IMG/VR virus record: IMGVR_UViG_3300047181_000033
Location: 1 to 28,600 of that record
DNA from: a virus
DNA: 28,600 nucleotides
Reading direction: 5' to 3' (one strand)
Under the pieces are notes generated by a model that was given only the letters and a program-made list of their open reading frames with translations, searched no databases and was not told where the DNA came from. Position numbers and translations under genes: made by a program. Shown in pieces: positions 8,104-15,254 of this stretch. Within the stretch, counting starts at the first letter, position 1, and each line of letters opens with the position of its first letter.

Positions 8104-8790
8104 ATGACAGCATTAACTTTAGAAAGATTGTTATTTGATCCAAGTAATTTGGCCGATGGCCCAGTAGTTGGTTCTTATCTATTAGCGGCCGATGGTACTG
8201 TTTTTACAGCTACCGAAGTCGATGGCAAAAAAGCATTAGATGTTAATGTTGCTAATGCTATAGCCGTTGATATTGATAAAGATTTTGATTCTATAACTGC
8301 ATGGCAAGGCGGAGCGTGGACAGTTAGCGCAGTCCAAAGTGGTTCTTGGAGTGTTAACCTAACCGATGATTCGATAGCAGATGGCGATTTAGATTCGGGT
8401 AATCCTTTAAAAATCGGGGGACATGCATACGACCAAGCAACTGTATTAGGTGCGGTTGATGCTAACGACAGAGTTAATCTTGCTCAAGATCTTTATCGTC
8501 GAGTTTTTATTAATGATGCTCCCAATATTGGTGTTGATAATCAATTGCTTGCCGTAGGTTTAACGGCCATTGCTGTACCAATGATTGCTGGTCAAACTAG
8601 ATTAATGATTCAAAATATTTCCGATAAGAAAATGTATGTCGGGGCTTCTGATGTTACAATATCAGGTGCTACACAAGGTTTACTAGTAGAAAAAGGGACT
8701 ACTCTTTCAATCGAATGTGGTCAAGCAATTCCGCTTTATGTGATTTGCGAAGCCGCTGGGAAATCCGTTGTTATTTTTAACTTAGGCTAA
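8104..8790 (+). CDS. probable virion structural protein
   Basis: The 228-residue protein is not assigned to a named family. It starts with a beta-rich segment (VGSYLLAADGTVFTATEVDG) of a type found in phage structural proteins, followed by two tryptophan-containing short repeats (ITAWQGGAWTVSAV and QSGSWSVNLTDD). It ends in a beta domain (RLMIQNISDKKMYVGASDVTIS, then LLVEKGTTLSIECGQAIPLYVI) resembling the end of the preceding product. GGGAG precedes the ATG. A strong hairpin follows directly after the stop. It is likely a head-associated fibre or decoration component, judged from neighbours. Confidence 0.75.
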   Translation: MTALTLERLLFDPSNLADGPVVGSYLLAADGTVFTATEVDGKKALDVNVANAIAVDIDKDFDSITAWQGGAWTVSAVQSGSWSVNLTDDSIADGDLDSGNPLKIGGHAYDQATVLGAVDANDRVNLAQDLYRRVFINDAPNIGVDNQLLAVGLTAIAVPMIAGQTRLMIQNISDKKMYVGASDVTISGATQGLLVEKGTTLSIECGQAIPLYVICEAAGKSVVIFNLG

Positions 8791-8800
8791 TTAATATAGG

Positions 8801-8834
8801 AAGGGAGAGAATAATCTTCTCTCCCTTATTTTAT
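8801..8834 (+). terminator. strong hairpin, probable terminator or translational control element
   Basis: A perfect 11 bp stem, AAGGGAGAGAA (8801-8811) with TTCTCTCCCTT (8817-8827), encloses a 5-base loop and is followed by ATTTTAT. The T-run is short and interrupted, so termination may be partial. The next start codon (8833) is only 5 bases after the stem, and the only purine-rich ribosome-like sequence is its left arm. Confidence 0.68.
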
Positions 8835-9030
8835 GACTAAAGAAGATATTCAGATTTTAAAAAGCATAATTAAGATAATGGAAAAAGTTACTTATAAAGA
8901 AATGGGATTAGTCGAAGTTATGCAAGCATCAGCAAGTCTTAGAGCATTTGCCGATTTAATAAAACGTGCTGAAATGCCAATAATTGAACAACCCAAAACG
9001 GAGTTAAAGAGTGGCAGGAATAAACGATAG
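8833..9030 (+). CDS. small hypothetical protein (65 aa)
   Basis: The product is mostly helical and charged (EDIQILKSIIKIMEKVTYKEMGLVEVMQASASLRAFADLIKRAE) with a basic tail, and has no membrane segment or recognisable motif. The ATG at 8833 lacks a free ribosome site because the purine-rich sequence is paired in the hairpin at 8801-8827. ATG 8878 is an alternative start, also without a clear site. The gene overlaps the start of the following GTG-initiated gene by 20 bases, which supports it being real and coupled. Function unknown. Confidence 0.6.
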   Translation: MTKEDIQILKSIIKIMEKVTYKEMGLVEVMQASASLRAFADLIKRAEMPIIEQPKTELKSGRNKR

Positions 9031-9589
9031 TAATGCAGTCGATGTAAATGATCGCAGTGAGACGGTTATCTGGGGTAACGATGCCACTAGTGCCGCTAAT
9101 GGGCCTGTATCTATTATTAACGATGGCACTATTAAACGTCTTGCCGTTACAGCTAAGACCGTTAATGTTTCTTTGATTATCCCAATCTATGAAGAGATGG
9201 CACTAGCAAGAGACTTTATTGTTACCGCTTTATCCGGTTGGAATACTGTTTATTCATATTCCGGTGCTGGGCAATTCTATGGATTCTTAATAAACCTAGA
9301 GGGTGGTTATGGAGAAACATGGTCTGTTAGAGTTGTAATAGATACTAAGGAAGTTTTCGGGGCCAATGGTATTTATTACCCTGACATTGGCGATAATAAT
9401 ATTTTCGATATTAAAGACATCACGACGACTACAGGAGCAAGAGTATTGGGCATAACCGCTCACGATAATTGTTTCCAATATAGCCCTAATGCACCGATTG
9501 ACTTTACTACTTCAGTCGCAATTTACGTTAAAAAAACAGGTGCAAATAAAAAAGTTAGAGCATCTTTAATTAATATTGCAAAGGCATGA
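9011..9589 (+). CDS. probable virion structural protein
   Basis: I do not recognise the 192-residue product. It is beta-rich with many aromatic and glycine residues (SGWNTVYSYSGAGQFYGFLINLEGGYGETWSVR has been read as part of one beta sandwich) and has no membrane segment. The end, SVAIYVKKTGANKKVRASLINI, is strand-rich and basic. The GTG at 9011 has GGAG seven bases upstream and overlaps the previous gene. The following gene starts two bases after its stop. Its position in the run of probable surface proteins suggests a virion component, possibly of the head; this is inference. Confidence 0.7.
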   Translation: MAGINDSNAVDVNDRSETVIWGNDATSAANGPVSIINDGTIKRLAVTAKTVNVSLIIPIYEEMALARDFIVTALSGWNTVYSYSGAGQFYGFLINLEGGYGETWSVRVVIDTKEVFGANGIYYPDIGDNNIFDIKDITTTTGARVLGITAHDNCFQYSPNAPIDFTTSVAIYVKKTGANKKVRASLINIAKA

Positions 9590-9590
9590 T

Positions 9591-10454
9591 ATGACTTTAA
9601 GTTGGACAGACTTTAAACAATTTATAACATCAAGAGAAGATGCTATCATAATGATTGAAACATCTTCTCAGTATATATTAATTGCTGATAATTTCAGAAG
9701 TATACAATGTACACTAGACCGTAATCCTAGCGATACTACCGATCTAGATGATTTTGAAACTAACTATGAATCACTTTGCAATCAAAAACCGATAGCAAAA
9801 GAAATCATCCCTACCGCTCCTAAAAATGAATTTGATCTTTCCATATTCGACATGGGCCATAAGCATATTGATTCTAGTGCTCAAATATTCGATATAACAC
9901 TTTCACTAAAATCCGGTGTTCAATATAATTATTCTTGTGCTCAAACTCCCGCTTATTACGATTGTTTAATGCAAAATCATTCAGAAATTCGCGATGGTGT
10001 TGCAAGCGAGGAAAGTGGTGTTATAACTACGTTCTACGGTAATTTAGCAGAAGGGGCCGCAACATTAGCTAAACCAGTCGATATTGATGTGCCAGTAAAA
10101 ATGCTAAATAATTCCGATCCATTTTATTACTTATGGGGAGTTTATGTAACGGCCGCAGATTATGGTGAGGATGATCTAGTTCGATTACAGGTTATTGATA
10201 AAGACGGAATTGGCGTTGAGCTAGGTTGGTATACTCAAGAACAATTCGAGGCAATGGGTTCGCTTTATGTAATTAAAGAATATGATGAATGCTGGATTGG
10301 CCAGTTAGAAAAATTAGCAAAAGTGCTTACTCCTGATGGTTCTCCTGGGCAATTGCCTAATGGTGTTTATTTACGTGCTAAATATTATCCAAAGGATATA
10401 ACTAAAACTAATATTCGGTTTTGGTTCGATCCAATCATATCGGTGAAATCATGA
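9591..10454 (+). CDS. hypothetical phage protein, possible structural component
   Basis: The 287-residue product (from ATG 9591) has no motif I can name. It begins with a tryptophan-containing helix (LSWTDFKQFITSRED) and a short strand pair (AIIMIETSSQYILIADNF). A mixed region with several cysteines follows, and it ends in strands (NGVYLRAKYYPKDI, TNIRFWFDPIIS). ATG 9591 was chosen over an upstream TTG at 9576 because AAAGG lies six bases before it. Its stop overlaps the next start as ATGA, so translation is coupled to the papain-like gene. It is probably part of the surface-protein block. Confidence 0.7.
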   Translation: MTLSWTDFKQFITSREDAIIMIETSSQYILIADNFRSIQCTLDRNPSDTTDLDDFETNYESLCNQKPIAKEIIPTAPKNEFDLSIFDMGHKHIDSSAQIFDITLSLKSGVQYNYSCAQTPAYYDCLMQNHSEIRDGVASEESGVITTFYGNLAEGAATLAKPVDIDVPVKMLNNSDPFYYLWGVYVTAADYGEDDLVRLQVIDKDGIGVELGWYTQEQFEAMGSLYVIKEYDECWIGQLEKLAKVLTPDGSPGQLPNGVYLRAKYYPKDITKTNIRFWFDPIISVKS

Positions 10455-10966
10455 TTAAAGAAGGTGATATAGGATTTTGTTTTCATAGGGGCAACATACT
10501 TAGCAAGATGATAAAGGGCGTGATGGGATCTAAGTGGTCACATAACTTTATCGTGCTCGATGAGAATTACGTGATCGAAACTACATCCTATAAAGTCCAG
10601 GTATGGGAATTAAAAAATTACCTAGAATCAACCGAACACGATGTGATGATATTCAGTACTACATTATCACCTAAAGAACGCTACGATATCCAAATGGAAG
10701 CGATAAGACATATCAATGAAGTCTATGGATATCTACAACTAATCTCTTTCGGTCTTAGAAGATTGCTAATGAGATGCGGGATAAAGATACCTAATTTTTT
10801 TAGACAGGGATTAATTTGCTCAGCAATAGTTCTTTATCCTTATTCCAAGACAAACAATAAACTATTATCTAAAATCGATCCTGAAAGTTTAGATACGGAA
10901 GAGGTATTTCAACTAGTAAGTAATTCACCAGATTTTGAATGTGTATTCAAGCGGGGCAATGTATGA
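10451..10966 (+). CDS. permuted papain-like (NlpC/P60 superfamily, YiiX-type) enzyme
   Basis: The 171-residue product has the layout of circularly permuted NlpC/P60-like enzymes. It opens with a GDIGFCF strand, then WSHNFIVLDENYVIETTS carrying the likely catalytic histidine (H32 of this start) and a glutamate. A helix pair follows, and GLICSAIVLYPYS supplies the likely catalytic cysteine. The His-before-Cys order distinguishes it from the ordinary NlpC/P60 protein at 18401. Members act as amidases, peptidases or lipid hydrolases; the substrate here is unknown. ATG 10451 was chosen for its ATGA overlap and GGTGA site. Its place among head-connector genes is odd for a lysis enzyme and may indicate a virion-carried hydrolase. 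Confidence 0.72.
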   Translation: MIKEGDIGFCFHRGNILSKMIKGVMGSKWSHNFIVLDENYVIETTSYKVQVWELKNYLESTEHDVMIFSTTLSPKERYDIQMEAIRHINEVYGYLQLISFGLRRLLMRCGIKIPNFFRQGLICSAIVLYPYSKTNNKLLSKIDPESLDTEEVFQLVSNSPDFECVFKRGNV

Positions 10967-11601
10967 CGATGTTAGTTTCTCTTTCTGATGTTAGAACCTA
11001 TTTAAACGCTACTAGTACTAATATGGATGCCTGGTTAACTGAACAGATTGAAATAATATCTGATACTGTCGAGGCATATTGTGGCAGGACTTTATTGTCG
11101 GCCGATTCTACACAAACATTTTATAAAGATGAATTTGATCTAGATAGAAACGAATTACTTCTTGCTAATTATCCAATTAATACTTTAACAGGAATTTTTG
11201 AAGTAGATGCTTCCACGACGATGTTAAATTATAGATACCATAAACCTACAGGGAAAATAATTCCAAATGAAGGATATAGTTTTTTTGATAATTCTGATTC
11301 TGTTATTATTTACTATAACGCTGGTTATCCCACAACACCTACTCCCATTAAGTCAGTAGTCTATTCATTAGTTGAAGAGAGATATAATAAAAAGAACCAG
11401 GGAATCGCTTTAGGATTTGGGAATGATGTACAATCAATTTCAATTCCTGGAACCATATCTATATCTTATGATTATTCTCTTCAAGCAAATGAGCGTAAAA
11501 GCAATATGGGAATGATCTTAGGAAACTATATAAACATATTGGATAATTATAGATCTGAACGTCCTATTATTGGATCGGTTGGTAGGGAGTATTTAGAATG
11601 A
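10963..11601 (+). CDS. head-tail connector protein (HK97 gp6-like)
   Basis: This product probably forms the adaptor ring below the portal. Its 212 residues begin with SLSDVRTYLNATSTNMDAWLTEQIEIISDTVEAYCGRTLL (20-residue parts of which are typical): a helix bundle ending in 'YCGRTL', the signature of gp6-type connectors. Strands follow (TFYKDEFDL, LLLANYPINTLTGIFEV), then an SVIIYYNAGYPTTPTPIKSVVYSLVEERY segment that is also standard. ATG 10963 overlaps the preceding stop as ATGA, with GCGGGG upstream. The next gene also starts within an ATGA overlap. The order connector, closure, neck, tail terminator is the normal one. Confidence 0.85.
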   Translation: MTMLVSLSDVRTYLNATSTNMDAWLTEQIEIISDTVEAYCGRTLLSADSTQTFYKDEFDLDRNELLLANYPINTLTGIFEVDASTTMLNYRYHKPTGKIIPNEGYSFFDNSDSVIIYYNAGYPTTPTPIKSVVYSLVEERYNKKNQGIALGFGNDVQSISIPGTISISYDYSLQANERKSNMGMILGNYINILDNYRSERPIIGSVGREYLE

Positions 11602-11918
11602 GTCAAGCAATTGATGGTTTTAATTTTATATTGAATCTAAATGCTCGTCCTATGAAGATGTATAGAGCGGGTGGCACTGAACAATCGCTTCGTGTTGCTA
11701 CATCTAATTATCAAAGAAATCAGGCGCTCGCTCAAGATTTAGTTTCTAATGATCGAGAGTATGTCATATCTAAAAAAGAGATAGATAAGACTACCTATGT
11801 CCGGCCTAAACGTGGAGATAAATTAATTGATGTGGATTTTGGAACTGTTTCAATTACCCAAATAGTTGAGATGGTAATAATGGGCGAATTAGTCGGGTAT
11901 CGTATAAGGGCCAATTAA
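11598..11918 (+). CDS. probable head closure (head-tail adaptor) protein
   Basis: The 106-residue product is small and beta-rich, with a basic middle and a C-terminal strand set (KLIDVDFGTVSITQIVEMVIMGELVGYRIRAN in part). Head-closure proteins, of about 100-120 residues, normally follow the gp6-like connector gene, as here. It starts in an ATGA overlap with that gene, with AGGGAG upstream, and ends in a TAATG overlap with the next gene. Sequence motifs alone would not identify it, so the call depends on order and size. Confidence 0.66.
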   Translation: MSQAIDGFNFILNLNARPMKMYRAGGTEQSLRVATSNYQRNQALAQDLVSNDREYVISKKEIDKTTYVRPKRGDKLIDVDFGTVSITQIVEMVIMGELVGYRIRAN

Positions 11919-12754
11919 TGTTAAGTGTATCTGTTCAAACAAAAGAAAGATTTTATCTTGAAAAGGCAGATGGTTCTTATGTTGAACGGAATAAGTTTCA
12001 ATTGTCAGAAGAAAATTCTACAGTTGAAAACATGCTTGATAATATTAAAGAATATTTAATACAAACCGCACAACAAGCATTAAGAGAAGAATTAGGAAAG
12101 GGCTTTGATCCTGGGTATGTTACTAGGGTTGATGGCAAAAATACGAATGATTTAATGCAGGTTAAACCATTAGGCAAGATTCAATATTTTGCTAGGGTTA
12201 ATTTTTTAGAGGCCGCTTTAAATATCTACCAGGAAATAATAGGCGAATCAAAAGTAGTCACTGGACAGTATGCTAAAGCTAATATGGTCTTTTTTAATTC
12301 TATTTTAATAGCAGATAATTATAGTGAATTAGAAAAGAATCTAAATGCAATACTTACTCGTAGAAAATTATCAAAAGACGATACTCTTAGATATGTGAAT
12401 ATTGCGGCCTATGCACGTAAACTAGAAACATTAGGCGTTACCCAAAATTCTCCACCAAAGACAAGATGGCGTACGTCTAAGGCCAGCAAGAAATATGGAA
12501 TGGGTGGAAAGTTATTAAAGCCGCCTAATGGGGTTTATTGGAATGTGGCCAAAACGATGTCAAGAAAATTTGCAGTTTTAAAAGGTGCTAAATTCCGATT
12601 TGAATTATTGCTAGGTAATTATTTAGGAATTGGCTCTCTCTCTTTGTCTAGGGGATTTAAGGGAGCGACTAGAAAAACTGGTAAGGATATAGGTCGAGCG
12701 TACGTTTACCCAACAATTGTGTTAAAAATTGGCGAGGAAGGATACACTCAATGA
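11918..12754 (+). CDS. neck / tail completion protein (position of HK97 gp10), putative
   Basis: The 278-residue product occupies the position of the HK97 gp10-type neck protein, between head closure and tail terminator, but it is longer than the usual 130-170 residues. The N-terminal half has helices (ENMLDNIKEYLIQTAQQALREE, shortened here) and the C-terminal third is strongly basic (RWRTSKASKKYGMGGKLLKPP, then SRGFKGATRKTGKD). It ends in YPTIVLKIGEEGY. A final basic, strand-rich part is common to gp10-like proteins. It is coupled to both neighbours by overlap. Extra length or a fused domain is possible; the family is not certain. Confidence 0.6.
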   Translation: MLSVSVQTKERFYLEKADGSYVERNKFQLSEENSTVENMLDNIKEYLIQTAQQALREELGKGFDPGYVTRVDGKNTNDLMQVKPLGKIQYFARVNFLEAALNIYQEIIGESKVVTGQYAKANMVFFNSILIADNYSELEKNLNAILTRRKLSKDDTLRYVNIAAYARKLETLGVTQNSPPKTRWRTSKASKKYGMGGKLLKPPNGVYWNVAKTMSRKFAVLKGAKFRFELLLGNYLGIGSLSLSRGFKGATRKTGKDIGRAYVYPTIVLKIGEEGYTQ

Positions 12755-13206
12755 GTAGTTCATACGTTAGAAGCAATTTTACTACATTTCTTACTGCGGC
12801 TTGCACCGGTGTGGAAACGATTGTAGATATCACGGCCGATTTTGAAGAAATAAATGATCTATTGGCGGCCAATGGGTTGACCTATGCAAGTAATTGGGTT
12901 GGATTATATTTTCTTGGACATTCTGAATTGCCAGTAACAGTACCAGCTACGAATGATACTGGAAAATATCGTGAAGATGGTTCAATCTATATCCAAGTTA
13001 TAGCTCCGACTTCAATTGGATGCCATAATGGAATAATTGCAAGGGCCGAAGTAATTAGGGATTTAATCCGTGGTCAAAGAATTGGAGAAATAACTATTGA
13101 TAGCGTTTCACCAGTATCTTTTAATAATGGTTATACTATGGATTTTGAGGCGGGATTTACATCGGGGGCAATGGTTGCCGATTACACTAGAGATTTAGAT
13201 TTATAA
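12751..13206 (+). CDS. tail terminator protein (DUF4128-like)
   Basis: The tail terminator caps the tube and joins it to the head. The 151-residue length fits. The N-terminal helix and the strand with WVGLYFLGHSELPVTV are followed by KYREDGSIYIQVIAPTSIG, where 'YRExGxIxIxVxAPxxxG' is the characteristic pattern of this family. A helix with AEVIRDLIRG comes next. The gene is ATGA-coupled to the neck gene and lies directly before the tail tube gene, the normal arrangement. GGAAGGA provides the ribosome site. Confidence 0.78.
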   Translation: MSSSYVRSNFTTFLTAACTGVETIVDITADFEEINDLLAANGLTYASNWVGLYFLGHSELPVTVPATNDTGKYREDGSIYIQVIAPTSIGCHNGIIARAEVIRDLIRGQRIGEITIDSVSPVSFNNGYTMDFEAGFTSGAMVADYTRDLDL

Positions 13207-13214
13207 AAATACCG

Positions 13215-13244
13215 TAGACGTTAGATAGATAAAATTAATATAAT
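13215..13244 (+). promoter_or_regulatory. promoter for the tail tube gene
   Basis: A perfect TATAAT lies at 13239-13244. TAGACG (13215-13220), 18 bp upstream, matches four of six -35 bases. The site lies in the 65-base gap before the tail tube gene, whose own terminator follows at 14496. Confidence 0.5.
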
Positions 13245-13271
13245 GGGATTAGTCAAAAAAAAGGGGAAATC

Positions 13272-14468
13272 ATGAGTTCATCGAATTTAGTTAAGATATC
13301 AATTATCAAAGAAGCAACATACGGAGTTACCCCGGTAGCAGGGGATTTTGATTCGGTAAGATTTGTTTCAGAAAGTTTATCCGGTACTCCTGGAACTACT
13401 GAATCAAAAAATATTCGGACCGATAGACAATCATCCGGTCAGGTTGTTACATCGCTAACAGTGGGTGGAGATCTTGCTTTAGAACTAGCAAAAGATCCAG
13501 TGATTGATGATATTATTCAATCTGCCATGTTAAGCGCATGGTCAACATCAGCGGCCGTGACGGTAGATCTAACCTTAGATGCTACTGCAAAAACACTTAC
13601 TAGATCTACTGGAGATTTTACCGCAGATTTAGCAGTTGGTGACGTTATCACATTGGCCGGATTTACCGATTCTATCTACAATAGTCAGGTAATGGTGTCC
13701 GCTCTTACAACCACTAATGTGATTGCCGTAGTCCTTCCTGATACTATGATTGCGGCCACCGCTACCGGAGCAACAACAACCTATCAATTGGCCGACAAGA
13801 TTGCCATTGGAACAACTAAAACATCTTTTTCAATGGAGAAACAATTTACCGATTTAACAACCAAAGCAATTAATTATCGAGGGATGTTAGTCGGGGAATT
13901 AAATTCAAAAATTGCTTATGGTGAAATCGTTTCCATGACTGCTAAATTTTCAGGAAATGATTATGATGTTGCCGATATTGCCAGTGAGTTTATGACTAAC
14001 ACAAGAACAGTTAATGATGCGGCCACAACCAATTCATTGAATGGTTCAGTAGATATGCCTTTCCTTGCTGATTCATCAGGTGGTACTTTAACAGGTGCTA
14101 CTTTCTGTATTCAAAACGTAGAAATAAATTTGAACAACAATTTGAATGCACAAACTTGTATTGGCGAAGTAAGTCCACAAAACTATACTCCTGGCCAGGC
14201 ATCAGTTGGCGTAAACTTAACCGCTTATTTGGCAGATGCTAACTGGACATTGTTGGCCAAGAAATTAACTCAAGATCCTTTCTCGATTGGATTTATGGTT
14301 AAAAATTCTGGTGGATGGTATGGTTTTTATATGCCCGCTATTCAGGTGAGTTTTGATGATCCGGCATCACCTGGCGCTAACCAAGATATTATGCTTTCAA
14401 TGAAAGGTGTAGGTAAAGTGGGAGCTAGTGGAGAATCAGCTCTAACGATTTACAAAATGCCAAGTTGA
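13272..14468 (+). CDS. major tail tube protein
   Basis: This is the repeating subunit of the tail tube. The 398-residue product begins VKISIIKEATYGVTPVAGDFDSVRFVSESL (the 'xExTYGxTP' opening is typical of phage tube proteins) and continues with ESKNIRTDRQSSGQV and a GGDLALEL strand. An inserted immunoglobulin-like or small beta domain is likely in the 95-170 region (AVTVDLTLDATAKTLTRSTG onward), where the text is threonine- and valine-rich. The end SLTGYVFYMPAIQV-like part (GWYGFYMPAIQVSF) is also family-typical. GGGGA precedes the ATG. It has its own promoter and terminator, in keeping with a need for many copies. Confidence 0.88.
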   Translation: MSSSNLVKISIIKEATYGVTPVAGDFDSVRFVSESLSGTPGTTESKNIRTDRQSSGQVVTSLTVGGDLALELAKDPVIDDIIQSAMLSAWSTSAAVTVDLTLDATAKTLTRSTGDFTADLAVGDVITLAGFTDSIYNSQVMVSALTTTNVIAVVLPDTMIAATATGATTTYQLADKIAIGTTKTSFSMEKQFTDLTTKAINYRGMLVGELNSKIAYGEIVSMTAKFSGNDYDVADIASEFMTNTRTVNDAATTNSLNGSVDMPFLADSSGGTLTGATFCIQNVEINLNNNLNAQTCIGEVSPQNYTPGQASVGVNLTAYLADANWTLLAKKLTQDPFSIGFMVKNSGGWYGFYMPAIQVSFDDPASPGANQDIMLSMKGVGKVGASGESALTIYKMPS

Positions 14469-14495
14469 TAATTTAACAAAAAGAGTTAATATATT

Positions 14496-14523
14496 AGGGG
14501 GGCAATTTGCCTCCCTTTTTTTT
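14496..14523 (+). terminator. Rho-independent terminator after the tail tube gene
   Basis: AGGGGGGC (14496-14503) pairs with GCCTCCCT (14509-14516) through one G-T pair, with a 5-base loop and then a run of eight T. The ribosome site of the next gene (GGAGAG) starts right after the T-run. Confidence 0.9.
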
Positions 14524-14535
14524 GGAGAGAAAAGC

Positions 14536-14931
14536 ATGAAAACCAATTTAGACAAATTTTACAAGACAGACAAAAAAATCGAAACTCAAGGTATCTGGTT
14601 TAAAATCAGTGACGAGGTAGGATTTTTAGTAAAGCGTTTTGGCGGTTATAATTCTCCCGATGTTAAGGCCGCTTTGGCCAAACATTATAAACCATATTCA
14701 AAACAAATTGATGCGGGAACAATTGCACCGGATAAAGAAAGAGAAGTCCTTGCAAAAGCATTTGTCGATTCAGTTGTTATCGATTGGAAAGGCGTGGAGA
14801 TTGATGGCAAGATTACTCCTTTTTCAAAAGAAATTGCTGTACCATTTTTTCTAGGATTACCTGACCTAATGGATGCCCTGACGAAACATGCAAGCGATGC
14901 AGATAATTATCGAGAAGATTTGGGAAACTAA
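14536..14931 (+). CDS. tail assembly chaperone (lambda gpG-like)
   Basis: The 131-residue zero-frame product corresponds by position and size to lambda gpG, which coats the tape measure protein during tail assembly. It shows a beta-rich start (GIWFKISDEVGFLVKRFGGYNSP), a helix with ALAKHYKPYSKQIDAG, and a segment VDSVVIDWKGVEIDGKITPFS. 'W-x-G-V/I' followed by 'xPFS' is common in this family. It ends in GN just after the slippery sequence at 14922, so most ribosomes terminate at 14929-14931. It is placed between tube and tape measure, as is usual. Confidence 0.85.
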   Translation: MKTNLDKFYKTDKKIETQGIWFKISDEVGFLVKRFGGYNSPDVKAALAKHYKPYSKQIDAGTIAPDKEREVLAKAFVDSVVIDWKGVEIDGKITPFSKEIAVPFFLGLPDLMDALTKHASDADNYREDLGN

Positions 14932-15254
14932 TTCTTCGCTGGTATGAATGGGCCTATAAATGGAAAGATGCAATCAGCAATGGATTTTACCTTGATCTAT
15001 TATGTCGGGGAAAGATAAGGCCAGAAGATATTGAACCTAATATTGCTCCCTTTCAATGGTATGTTGATGGTTTTAACGAATTGAATACCTGTAGGACAGG
15101 AATGGATATTTCCCCTATTCCTTTTACAGCAATAGCGGAATACGTTAGAATTTACGATATAGATGATTTCGATGAATTTCTATATATTATAAGATTGGTT
15201 GATAATTTTATCATCTCAAAAGAAAGGTCAAAAAATGGCAGTAGGAAGTCTTAG
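14536..15254 (+). CDS. tail assembly chaperone fusion by -1 frameshift (lambda gpGT-like)
   Basis: A -1 slip at GGGAAAC (14922-14928) joins the 131-residue G-like part to 108 further codons, read in the -1 frame from 14928 to a TAG at 15252-15254 (239 residues in total). The extension is open throughout and looks coding: it begins LILRWYEWAYKWKDAIS and includes RPEDIEPNIAPFQWYVDG and IDDFDEFLYIIRL. This explains the otherwise empty gap of about 300 bases. In lambda, gpGT binds the tape measure and recruits tube subunits. The extension overlaps the tape measure start by 20 bases. No independent start with a ribosome site is seen for the T part. Confidence 0.9.
14922..14928 (+). other. programmed -1 ribosomal frameshift site GGGAAAC
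   Basis: The heptamer GGGAAAC is in exact X_XXY_YYZ phase with the G-like frame (ttG GGA AAC), directly followed by the zero-frame TAA. Lambda uses GGGAAAG at the equivalent point. No strong downstream stem-loop is evident; the adjacent stop codon may aid slippage. Confidence 0.9.

Noticed and set aside
9576-9590. TTG start for the 9591 gene
   Set aside because: ATG 9591 has AAAGG six bases upstream; the TTG codon has no site and overlaps the preceding gene.
10421-10450. Earlier start for the papain-like enzyme
   Set aside because: ATG 10451 has GGTGA and the ATGA overlap typical of this genome; the upstream stretch lies inside the preceding gene.
14639-14854. A 71-codon plus-strand frame within the G-like chaperone gene
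   Set aside because: It has no ribosome site, a low-quality basic composition, and lies inside a recognised gene in another frame.
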